DNA of 64,000 nt from Rufibacter roseus (GTDB lineage: Bacteria; Bacteroidota; Bacteroidia; Cytophagales; Hymenobacteraceae): NCBI RefSeq assembly GCF_001647285.1, contig NZ_LRML01000004.1, positions 124,001-188,000 on the forward strand, written 5' to 3'. The translations under genes were made by a program, and so were the position numbers. The stretch's first letter is position 1; the number at the start of each line of letters is the position of its first letter. The notes below the pieces were generated by a model. That model worked only from the letters and a program-made list of their open reading frames with translations, was not told where the DNA came from and ran no database searches. Positions 36,637-43,704 of this stretch are shown here, in pieces.

Positions 36637-37515
36637 TCAAAACCTGGTCCGCAGCCTTTTTACATCGTTAAGAAAAGTCACTACCTGTTGTACTGTAGTG
36701 GTCTCAAGTACCCTTGAGTGGTCGTTAAGCGTCCGGCTGAACTCCAGTGCCGCCATATTGCCAAGCTGCTGCTGTTTCTCCATCACAAAGCCATAGGAAG
36801 CGGCTAGCTGCCTCAACTTCTCTATACTTTCCCTTATCATGTCGGCTACATATACAGCCGTACCATTCAGGGCAAAGCGCCTTCGCTCGTCGTCAGTCAG
36901 CTCCAACTCAAGCACGGTATCCACTTTGATTACTGGCATACAAAATCTATCCTGCACCAAATTATAACTTATGCGCTCCTCCCCACCGGACTCTATTTCT
37001 GAAATAATAGTAACTGTGCGCCTGAAATCTTCGCGAAGTGTCAACAATTGATAACTTTCCCGTTCCTCTATTGGCCTCCCCTCCTTCAGCTCCCGCACCA
37101 CCTGCTCCAAAGGCACCGCCAGCTCTTTTTCAGGAAACATTTTCCTGAAATTATTCAGGTAGCGCAACATGGCGCCAGTTGTGAATCCGTCAGGTTTCTC
37201 CCTGGTAAACCTGCCATTGTTCATGGAATACCCTACGAAGTCTGCCACATGTCCACTCAGCGGACTGCCAGCTCCCCGCAATGGCAGAATATCACTTCCG
37301 CCCCATCTCTCTAAGAAGTTTTCCCAGACCATTAAATACCCTCCTAAGTGGCAATCAAAGATGGATGTATGGTTATCCCCGATATAGCATTTACCCAAAG
37401 GGCGCATCATCCTAAGGCGCAACCTGCTGCATCTGTAGGGGGCATGGTCCAGGATCTCGTGCTGATTTTCCAGGATCAGATCAAAATTGTTTACTAAAGC
37501 TGATATACCGCTCAT
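36637..37515 (-). CDS. Protein of unknown function (292 aa)
   Basis: No family recognised. From the ATG at 37515 ('MSGISALVNNFDLILENQHE') the protein has 292 residues; a second ATG at 37557 would add 14 residues, but a TATCTTTC box overlapping that extension suggests the shorter form. The middle is mixed alpha/beta with 'YIGDNHTSIFDCHLGG' near residues 43-58, and the C-terminal 80 residues are helical. It lies between the second peptidase operon and the cysteine-motif gene and has no counterpart in the first module. Confidence 0.65.
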   Translation of the reverse strand: MSGISALVNNFDLILENQHEILDHAPYRCSRLRLRMMRPLGKCYIGDNHTSIFDCHLGGYLMVWENFLERWGGSDILPLRGAGSPLSGHVADFVGYSMNNGRFTREKPDGFTTGAMLRYLNNFRKMFPEKELAVPLEQVVRELKEGRPIEERESYQLLTLREDFRRTVTIISEIESGGEERISYNLVQDRFCMPVIKVDTVLELELTDDERRRFALNGTAVYVADMIRESIEKLRQLAASYGFVMEKQQQLGNMAALEFSRTLNDHSRVLETTTVQQVVTFLNDVKRLRTRF

Positions 37516-37885
37516 AAGTTTTGCGTAAAAAGTGAAAGATATAAATCCTGGGCCCATGCTATTGGCATAAGCAGCACGGCCTGGTTAATTTTCAATAAAA
37601 ACTGTTAAGCTATTCGCAGTAAACCGCTTTTAGCTTTTTTTCGGAAGAAGCCGCACATTGTCTTGGCACCGATGGAGCTTAAACCCGGTTGCCGTGCCCA
37701 CTGGCACTCTGAATGCTTTTATGAATTGAAAGATGCTACAAGGAGCATCTGTATATGAATTTCATTAAAATTTATTACCTTTCTATCCGGGTATTTTTAT
37801 GGTGCACTTATTAATTTAGCCTGGTCGCACCCTTAGCTTGATCTTTTACTCCATCTCCTTTTAGCCACACAAACAATAGCCAAGC
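37516..37885. other. Divergent intergenic region
   Basis: About 370 bp between the minus-strand unknown gene and the plus-strand cysteine-motif gene. Apart from a possible TATCTTTC -7 box for the former (37531-37538 on the minus strand) and a small 7-bp hairpin AGATGCT / AGCATCT near 37730-37752, I see nothing. Confidence 0.45.
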
Positions 37886-38200
37886 ATGGATAATTATCCT
37901 TATGAGTACATAAAGGATGCACACAGGAAAAGTTATAATAACCTAATGCAGGTAAAAGCCAGTTCAACCTGCTGTTGCTTTGCCTGCCTGGAAGTCTTTA
38001 CCTTATCTGATTTCCCCGATGGCTGGCTTGGAGAAGAGGATCCGGAGAAAGAGCAGACCGTGCAATGCCCCTATTGTGGTATGGATTCTGTATTAGGTGA
38101 TTCCTCCGGTTTTCCGGTTTCAGACAAAGGCTTTGTTGAAACAATGAACGAGATATATTTCGGAGAACCTTTATCTCAGTTTTCCCAAAACCCTGATTAA
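37886..38200 (+). CDS. Cysteine-motif (putative zinc-binding) small protein
   Basis: A 104-residue acidic protein of unknown function. Two cysteine pairs, in 'CCCFAC' (about residues 29-34) and 'CPYC' (about 62-65), are spaced like a zinc ribbon, separated by a 'FPDGWLGEED' loop. A decayed copy of the same gene lies at 33290-33567, where the CPYC motif and the 'GDxSGFPV' segment are still readable. In both cases a minus-strand peptidase gene follows to the left. No signal peptide or membrane segment. It may bind nucleic acid or a protein partner; function unknown. Confidence 0.7.
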   Translation: MDNYPYEYIKDAHRKSYNNLMQVKASSTCCCFACLEVFTLSDFPDGWLGEEDPEKEQTVQCPYCGMDSVLGDSSGFPVSDKGFVETMNEIYFGEPLSQFSQNPD

Positions 38201-38301
38201 GTCCCTTATTTTAGGCAAACACAATTTATGCTAACCGCTATTCCTTATTGACACAATAGCCCTACTGTTACAGAAAGTATATTGCGCAACAAGAAAGATA
38301 G

Positions 38302-39231
38302 TTACCCTAGTAAACTGCTTAGGAAGTTCTCAACCGCAGCCTGGCTGTCAAGTCTAGAAACACCTTTCTGTTGAATTAAAGCCTTGTTGCCGGCAAATGC
38401 TGTTTCACTTGTTTCATTTGCTTGCGTCGGACACAGGCAGGCAAGTGATTTTTTTTGTTTTAGTGCATAATCTACTGTATGCCTGGTGCCGCCCGTCAAA
38501 CCTGTTTCCAACACTACCACTCCACGACTCAAACCTGTCTGTATCCGTTTTCTTAATTTGAATGAACTCCTGGATGGATTTGTCCCAAAGGAGCATTCGC
38601 TGATCAACAAGCCTCCGGCTTCTACTATGCGATTGGCCAATGCAACATTTTCATTTGGGTAAATGGCATGCAACCCACCCGCCATAACAGCAATGGTAGG
38701 CTTTCCATGCTCTAAAGCCGCTTCGTGCGCGATGGTATCGCAGCCTAATGCCAACCCACTCACTATGGCGAACCCTGCTTCTGCAACAGACTCCGAAAAT
38801 CTTCTGCCTTCCATCTTTGTATAGGCAGATGGCTCCCTGGTTCCAACTACGGCAACTGCAGGGTTTTCCAGTGCAGCCAGATTTCCTTTGAAATGCAATA
38901 GCAATGGTTTATCAGGAAGGAAGATCATCATTGAGGGGTACCCCTCCTCCAGATAAGATATAATCTTTACTCCATTCGCTTCTGACCGTTGCATGAACTG
39001 CTCGCTCTTTTTGCGAGCTTTAGCAACTGCATCAAGAGTTGCTAATTTTAACCGCGGGTAATATTTCTTTACTTCTTTAAGTAGTTTAACCACCCCATCG
39101 TCAGTTGCAGGGAAGGTTACACCTCGGTCTAGATACGCTATAATTGCATTGATAGCAGCAGGACCAATGCCAGCTAAGTTTTCCAGTAAAAGAAGCTGTG
39201 CTACTGAAATTACAGGTTTCTGTTTTGTCAT
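38302..39231 (-). CDS. dprA: DprA/Smf-like DNA-processing protein
   Basis: A 309-residue protein with the DprA Rossmann domain: 'AVVGTREPSAYTKMEGRRF' near 128-146, 'IVSGLALGCDTIAHEAAL' near 155-172, 'MAGGLHAIYP' near 179-188 and 'FKLRKRIQTGLSRGVVVLE' near 219-237. The N-terminus has a helix-hairpin-helix-like segment ('LENLAGIGPAAINAI'). It lacks the C-terminal winged helix of many full-length DprA proteins. DprA binds single-stranded DNA and loads RecA in transformation; related proteins also occur in defence islands. Its promoter element ends 4 bp before the ATG, implying a leaderless mRNA. Confidence 0.85.
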   Translation of the reverse strand: MTKQKPVISVAQLLLLENLAGIGPAAINAIIAYLDRGVTFPATDDGVVKLLKEVKKYYPRLKLATLDAVAKARKKSEQFMQRSEANGVKIISYLEEGYPSMMIFLPDKPLLLHFKGNLAALENPAVAVVGTREPSAYTKMEGRRFSESVAEAGFAIVSGLALGCDTIAHEAALEHGKPTIAVMAGGLHAIYPNENVALANRIVEAGGLLISECSFGTNPSRSSFKLRKRIQTGLSRGVVVLETGLTGGTRHTVDYALKQKKSLACLCPTQANETSETAFAGNKALIQQKGVSRLDSQAAVENFLSSLLG

Positions 39232-39235
39232 AGTG

Positions 39236-39282
39236 CAAAAATCAGCATTATGACGGCCAGAATGAATTCTTTACAAGCTTGT
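39236..39282 (-). promoter_or_regulatory. Palindrome-N29-GATTTTTG promoter, dprA
   Basis: On the minus strand: perfect ACAAGCTTGT (39273-39282), 29 bp starting AAAGAAT, then GATTTTTG (39236-39243). The box has G for T at its first position. The dprA ATG follows after 4 bp, so the transcript would start at or next to the start codon. Confidence 0.68.
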
Positions 39283-39393
39283 GAGGCTTGGCTTAGTTTT
39301 GTAATTGAGCTATTTTTAGCTGGTTGAATAGAGCTCTAAAGGATAATGCATATAGAAAATGTATAGTTTTGATATTCAGACCAATAAATAAAA

Positions 39394-39430
39394 ACCCCTA
39401 AAGTTTTTTATGCTTACAAGCCTTAGGGGT
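39394..39430 (-). terminator. Terminator of the 415-residue gene
   Basis: Arms ACCCCTAA and TTAGGGGT (8 bp, 21-bp loop). On the minus strand the second arm runs into TTTTTATTT. It lies 50 bp after the stop codon at 39480. Confidence 0.6.
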
Positions 39431-39479
39431 GTAAATATGTATTTAATACAATAGCATCAGGTATGCTACTACTTCACAC

Positions 39480-40727
39480 CTACTTTTTCAATTTAGCAGG
39501 AAAAACAGTTGTGCCGTAAATGTCGCTATCACATGTTACTAATGACCGATCTAGGTTGATTTTATATGGCTCTTTATCTGCTCCTAATATTATGTAATAA
39601 CTGGCAGCATCTTGCCCTATAACGTTGATGAAGCTAGCTTTAATATTTGACCTCTTTTCAGACATTGAGTTGCTAGTCCTTTTAATTAGAGCAGTTACAC
39701 TACTTTCAATCTTATTCTTTATTTTTACCTCGACTTCATTATATCTTTCTTCAATAGCAGCTTCTACAGTCTTAGAATCTGTCCCTTTTAACTTTAATTT
39801 TATTGCTGCTATTTCTGCATTATTTACTGTTGGAATATTATTATTAAGTTGTTTATAAATTTCTTCGATTTCTGTTCGGTAGTTAGGCAAATCCTCATTT
39901 TTTATACCATCCGGATACATTAGGTAAAAGAGAAAAACGGTTTTTTCCAAAGGAGTTAATCTAATTATTGAATTTCTATAATCTCTTAGAACAATCTCAT
40001 TCTCTTTAGTTATATATAATCTACTTGGCCGAGGTTTATGATGTTGTTTATAAAGTAGTTTTCCTCTAATCTCCTCAAATAAAGAAAATGCTTGATTAAG
40101 TAGCTTGTCATTTTTTTTATTTAAAGTAAAATCGTCTAAACATACGGGGCAAATATCAGCAGTTCTAAGTTTCAAACTAATTTGAGATTTAGTCTCGCAA
40201 AAGTCATTCATACAACCTAAGGCCTCGTAGTGCACATGTTTTAATTTCTCATCGATTGTTTGATACACCGTTTTCTGTATAACCTGTGAGGTAACTAAAT
40301 AAGTTATCGGGTAAATGGCAGGAGTATTAGCCAAATAATATTCCCAATCCGCGGTATGAGCAAAAATATTATTTGTTTCGTCAGCGTATGAAGCAAACCA
40401 GTTATTTGTATTGTAATGAGGTGTAAGAAGTACAACAAAATCTTCTTTCCCCAATTTATTTTCTTTCCTATAAACGTCACATAGCTTAAAAAAATCTTCC
40501 CACTCCAAAAAGGTTGTGATCTCGTCAAGCTTAAATTGCGATTCAGGTGACAAGAAATCCTTAGAGGATGTGGCTAGGATAGCGTTCTCCTGTTCCCACA
40601 TTGTTTTGTGTGCCTCTTTTAAAGCCCCATGAAAAGTCAAAGGACCAGGCTTAGAATTTAAAAGCTGCAATACTTGTTGGTAATCTTCTTCAAGGAAGTA
40701 GGCAGACCGGATAATATGTACGTTCAT
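39480..40727 (-). CDS. Unknown protein with zinc-ribbon-like cysteines (415 aa)
   Basis: No family recognised with confidence. Residues about 95-135 contain 'TPHYNTNNWFASYADE' and 'IFAHTADWEYYL'. Around residues 170-200, 'GCMNDFCETKSQISLKLRTADICPVC' style cysteines (two pairs: CMNDFC and CPVC) look like a zinc site. The C-terminal half is mostly helical and lysine-rich, with 'RLTPLEKTVFLFYLMYPDG' near 265-283. The gene is AT-rich and stands alone, with its own terminator, between dprA and the 66-residue gene. It has no palindrome-type promoter. It could be a phage- or defence-related protein; that is only context. Confidence 0.65.
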   Translation of the reverse strand: MNVHIIRSAYFLEEDYQQVLQLLNSKPGPLTFHGALKEAHKTMWEQENAILATSSKDFLSPESQFKLDEITTFLEWEDFFKLCDVYRKENKLGKEDFVVLLTPHYNTNNWFASYADETNNIFAHTADWEYYLANTPAIYPITYLVTSQVIQKTVYQTIDEKLKHVHYEALGCMNDFCETKSQISLKLRTADICPVCLDDFTLNKKNDKLLNQAFSLFEEIRGKLLYKQHHKPRPSRLYITKENEIVLRDYRNSIIRLTPLEKTVFLFYLMYPDGIKNEDLPNYRTEIEEIYKQLNNNIPTVNNAEIAAIKLKLKGTDSKTVEAAIEERYNEVEVKIKNKIESSVTALIKRTSNSMSEKRSNIKASFINVIGQDAASYYIILGADKEPYKINLDRSLVTCDSDIYGTTVFPAKLKK

Positions 40728-40831
40728 AAAATGTTAATAATATTAGTAATACAATATATGTTGTATCTATCTTATTTTTGAGTTTTAAAAAAAATATCAT
40801 TGACTTTTAGGTCTTATTAAGAAAAGGAAGG

Positions 40832-41032
40832 CTAAGCTGCCGCCTTCCTGCCTGTGAATGGCAACCTTGCCAGGTGCAATTCACCTTTTACATATGGCTG
40901 TTTCTTTCGTGTAAGGTAGTTGGTAATAGTGTACTCATTATAATCAGGATAATACTCCAAGAAACCTTTCAAAGAGCTGAACACTTCCATTTTGCCTGAT
41001 TCACGCCAGGTAGCAACAATTACATTCTTCAT
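40832..41032 (-). CDS. Small basic protein (66 aa)
   Basis: A 66-residue basic protein of unknown function. The pattern 'EVFSSLKGFLEYYPDYNEYT' followed by 'TNYLTRKKQPYVKGELHLARLPF' resembles short proteins common in Bacteroidota mobile elements, in which a helical part precedes a basic 'RKK-P-x-KG' segment; DNA binding is possible. Its reality is supported by a perfect palindrome-N29-TACCTTTG promoter (41095-41141) with a 60-nt leader. It could be the regulator of the palindrome regulon, but nothing proves that. Confidence 0.6.
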   Translation of the reverse strand: MKNVIVATWRESGKMEVFSSLKGFLEYYPDYNEYTITNYLTRKKQPYVKGELHLARLPFTGRKAAA

Positions 41033-41094
41033 AATAATAAAAATTAAGGTTACACATTAGGAGCAGCGCCAACCGCCTGCCCTTGGATCTGAAA

Positions 41095-41141
41095 CAAAGG
41101 TAATGGATATACCTGCCTAGGCCGTTTTTATACAAGCTTGT
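41095..41141 (-). promoter_or_regulatory. Palindrome-N29-TACCTTTG promoter, 66-residue gene
   Basis: On the minus strand: ACAAGCTTGT (41132-41141), 29 bp starting ATAAAAA, TACCTTTG (41095-41102). Both key parts are perfect. Confidence 0.72.
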
Positions 41142-41303
41142 AGAGAAAGGCACATGGTAGAAAAGAAAAGACTTTCTATAGGCATACCACTACCTGTTAA
41201 GTGAAACCCGGGCCACCAAACTGCCTTATTGGTTAGCATCCGTTTCTTAAGGGTACAGGATTTATGGCCTTTTCTATTATTCAAGAAATGACCGTCAACC
41301 TTA

Positions 41304-41350
41304 ACAAGCTTGTAGAGAAAAGTATAAGTTCTGTTCTATGTGCAACTTTG
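41304..41350 (+). promoter_or_regulatory. Palindrome-N29-CAACTTTG promoter, 328-residue gene
   Basis: On the plus strand: ACAAGCTTGT (41304-41313), 29 bp starting AGAGAAA, CAACTTTG (41343-41350). The box has C for T at its first position. It fixes the downstream ATG at 41401 as the start, because the upstream ATG at 41338 lies inside the promoter. Confidence 0.68.
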
Positions 41351-41400
41351 TGGTGTCGGATCGGAAACACCGGTTCTTTTATCACCATTCAACTTCGTAT

Positions 41401-42387
41401 ATGCCCAAAATACCTTCTCAAAAAACCCAATCTGATGTACAATCGTTGGCTGCTATGCTACGTGAGCGGCTGAAAACCGGCAGAAGCCTGGTCTACTTTG
41501 CTTCAGGACGCATAGTCCGTAAAGAGTACTATTCCCTGCCCTACGACCATATTGTGCTGGTTGATTATAACTTCCGCTCTACATTTGCTGTGCGGGGTAA
41601 GGTTATAATTATTGGGATGACTGCCCTACAGGCTACTGCTGCCTTCACGGCCGCCGGTGTTAAGTTTGACGCCTTTGTATGTATAAATGAGGGGCTAAGT
41701 GAAGGGGGCGGTTACTATCCTATTAACGGAAACTGGAGCATGGGCACCATCCTGCCTATACTGAAAGACACTTATCTGCACCTTGCCTGCCCCGGCTACT
41801 ATGGCCGGACCCGCTGGTGTGAGAAGATGTTTAACTTGCCTCATCAGGTATCTTTACTGACTGCTACCGATCCGGATTATATTGACCCGGCCATTTTCTC
41901 AGAGTACAGCCGCTACGGCAAAGAAGCTGGTGTCTGGCGTGTAACAAAGCAACCCGGCAAGGCTGTGTCTTTCAAGGTGGGCAATAGAACAATTACCCTG
42001 CAGCGCAAAAACATCTGGGACGATTATAACCTATTGGATTCCCTAATGGTGCGGTGCTCACCCAGTGAGGAAAGGCAACTGCAGCAAATGGCCCCGAAGG
42101 CAAAGCCGCTTTACCGTCCGAGGTACTACCGAAGCGAAGAGCAGGACGCTAACTTCGAGTCGATTCTAGACTTTTGCAATCAGCACCAAATAAGTAAACT
42201 GGGCCTTACCCCCTGGCTGGGTGGCAACTACAACCGCTTCATGAACTATCTGAAAGATAACGAAGCGCGCTTTCCCTATCCACAGGAACTATACCTGTAC
42301 CACCTGCACCACAACGACTACCAGCAACTGTACCAGCAGGCCGGCGAAAACAGCAGGATACCCCGTCCTGTTGTAGAACTTCCTTAG
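41401..42387 (+). CDS. Protein of unknown function (328 aa)
   Basis: No family recognised. The start is the ATG at 41401 ('MPKIPSQKTQSDVQSL'). The first 200 residues look like an alpha/beta fold with 'LVYFASGRIVRKEYYSLPYD' near 31-50, 'IVLVDYNFRS' near 52-61 and 'VIIIGMTALQAT' near 68-79, somewhat like a nucleotide- or sugar-binding Rossmann-type protein. The C-terminal third is aromatic-rich and helical, ending 'YLYHLHHNDYQQLYQQAGE'. It is expressed from the palindrome promoter and followed 90 bp later by a small hydrolase gene, so the two may be cotranscribed. Confidence 0.65.
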   Translation: MPKIPSQKTQSDVQSLAAMLRERLKTGRSLVYFASGRIVRKEYYSLPYDHIVLVDYNFRSTFAVRGKVIIIGMTALQATAAFTAAGVKFDAFVCINEGLSEGGGYYPINGNWSMGTILPILKDTYLHLACPGYYGRTRWCEKMFNLPHQVSLLTATDPDYIDPAIFSEYSRYGKEAGVWRVTKQPGKAVSFKVGNRTITLQRKNIWDDYNLLDSLMVRCSPSEERQLQQMAPKAKPLYRPRYYRSEEQDANFESILDFCNQHQISKLGLTPWLGGNYNRFMNYLKDNEARFPYPQELYLYHLHHNDYQQLYQQAGENSRIPRPVVELP

Positions 42388-42477
42388 GGCATGTTTAAAT
42401 TTTGACCCTGCGCTGCAAAAAGGCAAGTTCCTACTATCAACTTTTCTCCTACAAATTCAAGCCCTTAACCCGACTTT

Positions 42478-42993
42478 ATGAAGAAGAATATACTTTACCT
42501 GCATGGCTATAATGGCTCCCTTACACCAGCAAAACAAACTGTCCTGGAGCGTTTTGGCTATGTGATGGCTCCTTCCATAGTTTATGATAATCCTGACTAC
42601 TTTAATAAGTTGGTCGTTCCAGCGGCCACAGCTGATATTATAATAGGCTCCAGCTTTGGCGGGCACACAGCACACTTACTTTCTTTACTGTACAATAAGC
42701 CGGCCCTGCTCTTTAACCCCGCGTTTGTCACCAGTATTCCAAATCCTGATCTGTCAGGGTTTGCGTTTCCCCATTTCAAAAGCAGCAGAACCCACATCAT
42801 ACTCGGCAAAAAAGATGACGTAATCTTTTACAAAGACAACCTTGAATATATTAACCGCACGATAACACAAAAGGATATGTCACTGATTAGCCTTGAGCAC
42901 TTGGGGCACCGCATTCCGGAAGATGTATTTGCGGAACAGGTGGCAACCTTCATGGAAGAGGTTGCTGCTGAACCCAAAACATCCACACATTAG
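42478..42993 (+). CDS. Small alpha/beta-hydrolase (YqiA/YcfP-like esterase)
   Basis: A 171-residue alpha/beta-hydrolase. 'NILYLHGYNGS' at residues 4-14 is the oxyanion-hole region and 'IIGSSFGGHTA' near 56-66 holds the nucleophile serine (GxSxG with S59-type position). The late 'LGKKDDVI' and 'LEHLGHRI' supply the acid and histidine of the triad. The small size and 'HGYN' start fit the YqiA/YcfP group of esterases. The substrate is unknown. It lies downstream of the 328-residue gene on the same strand, probably within the same transcript. Confidence 0.8.
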   Translation: MKKNILYLHGYNGSLTPAKQTVLERFGYVMAPSIVYDNPDYFNKLVVPAATADIIIGSSFGGHTAHLLSLLYNKPALLFNPAFVTSIPNPDLSGFAFPHFKSSRTHIILGKKDDVIFYKDNLEYINRTITQKDMSLISLEHLGHRIPEDVFAEQVATFMEEVAAEPKTSTH

Positions 42994-43216
42994 GTGCATG
43001 GATGTTATCAGCCCAATGGATATACCCTCAGAATTTGGCAGGGAATTTCCTTAATGACTGTTCTTCAAGTGAATGTATCTGAAATCTCATTTAAAGAAAT
43101 CAATTACACACCTATTGCTAAACCAAAGATATAAACACCATAAAAATGGATTCAGCATCAAAAACAGCAAGGCTACACAAAATTGCTATCAAATAAATGA
43201 CTAACTATAATAACCA

Positions 43217-43501
43217 ATGAAAACGAAACAAATGACTAAAAGCAGTACAATGCTTATCCATGGATATAAAATGGAAAAAGTTTTAAATTACTTGAAGTAT
43301 TTAGCAGGTATGGGGAAATTAGCCACCTATCATGTAAATCTTTTGACTGTAATTGAACCAACTTTAACCTCTTCTGCCAGCCTTTCTGAGAAAGCTAAAA
43401 GCAAGGAGTATTTAGGAGAAGTACTTACTGATCTCCTCCATAAATACGATTTTGCAGTCACATTAAGTGAACGCAGAAAAACTATAGTTGGAGCACTATA
43501 G
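43217..43501 (+). CDS. Small protein with recently altered C-terminus
   Basis: A 94-residue basic protein of unknown function; the start could also be the internal Met at residue 12 ('MLIHGYKMEK'). It is helical with no recognised motif. The last codons run into a perfect 14-bp tandem duplication (43481-43508). The duplicated unit creates the present stop; without it the frame would end two residues later ('IPT' instead of 'L'). Whether it is a real gene is uncertain: it has no visible promoter. Confidence 0.4.
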   Translation: MKTKQMTKSSTMLIHGYKMEKVLNYLKYLAGMGKLATYHVNLLTVIEPTLTSSASLSEKAKSKEYLGEVLTDLLHKYDFAVTLSERRKTIVGAL

Positions 43502-43508
43502 TTGGAGC
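43481..43508. repeat. 14-bp perfect tandem duplication
   Basis: ACTATAGTTGGAGC occurs twice head to tail. The second unit supplies the TAG stop of the 94-residue frame. It is a likely recent slippage event. Confidence 0.9.
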
Positions 43509-43544
43509 GATCCCCACTTGACACCACCTTATCTAAGAGCACCT

Positions 43545-43590
43545 TTACATGCTGCATTACAAGGGATAAAACTTGTAATGCAGCATGTAA
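43545..43590. repeat. Perfect 19-bp hairpin without T tract
   Basis: Arms of 19 bp, TTACATGCTGCATTACAAG and its exact complement, with an 8-bp loop. It lies between two convergent genes. No T run follows on either strand, so it is not a standard terminator. Confidence 0.85.
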
Positions 43591-43704
43591 TGATGCAAAA
43601 ATTGTTTCGCCACGTATCTTCTTAAGCATTTGAAGATAAAGGGCTCCTATTTAAAGCCATTATTTTCCAGGAACTCAATCAGGAAAACACAAACGAAATT
43701 CCAG

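Larger units (their letters stand above)
41033..41400. other. Divergent control region with two palindrome promoters
   Basis: 368 bp between divergent genes. It carries two copies of the 47-bp promoter element, one facing each gene (41095-41141 minus, 41304-41350 plus), with the shared downstream string TAGAGAAA after each palindrome. Confidence 0.7.

Noticed and set aside
41338-41400. ATG at 41338 as start of the 328-residue gene
   Set aside because: It falls inside the palindrome promoter element, upstream of the expected transcript start.
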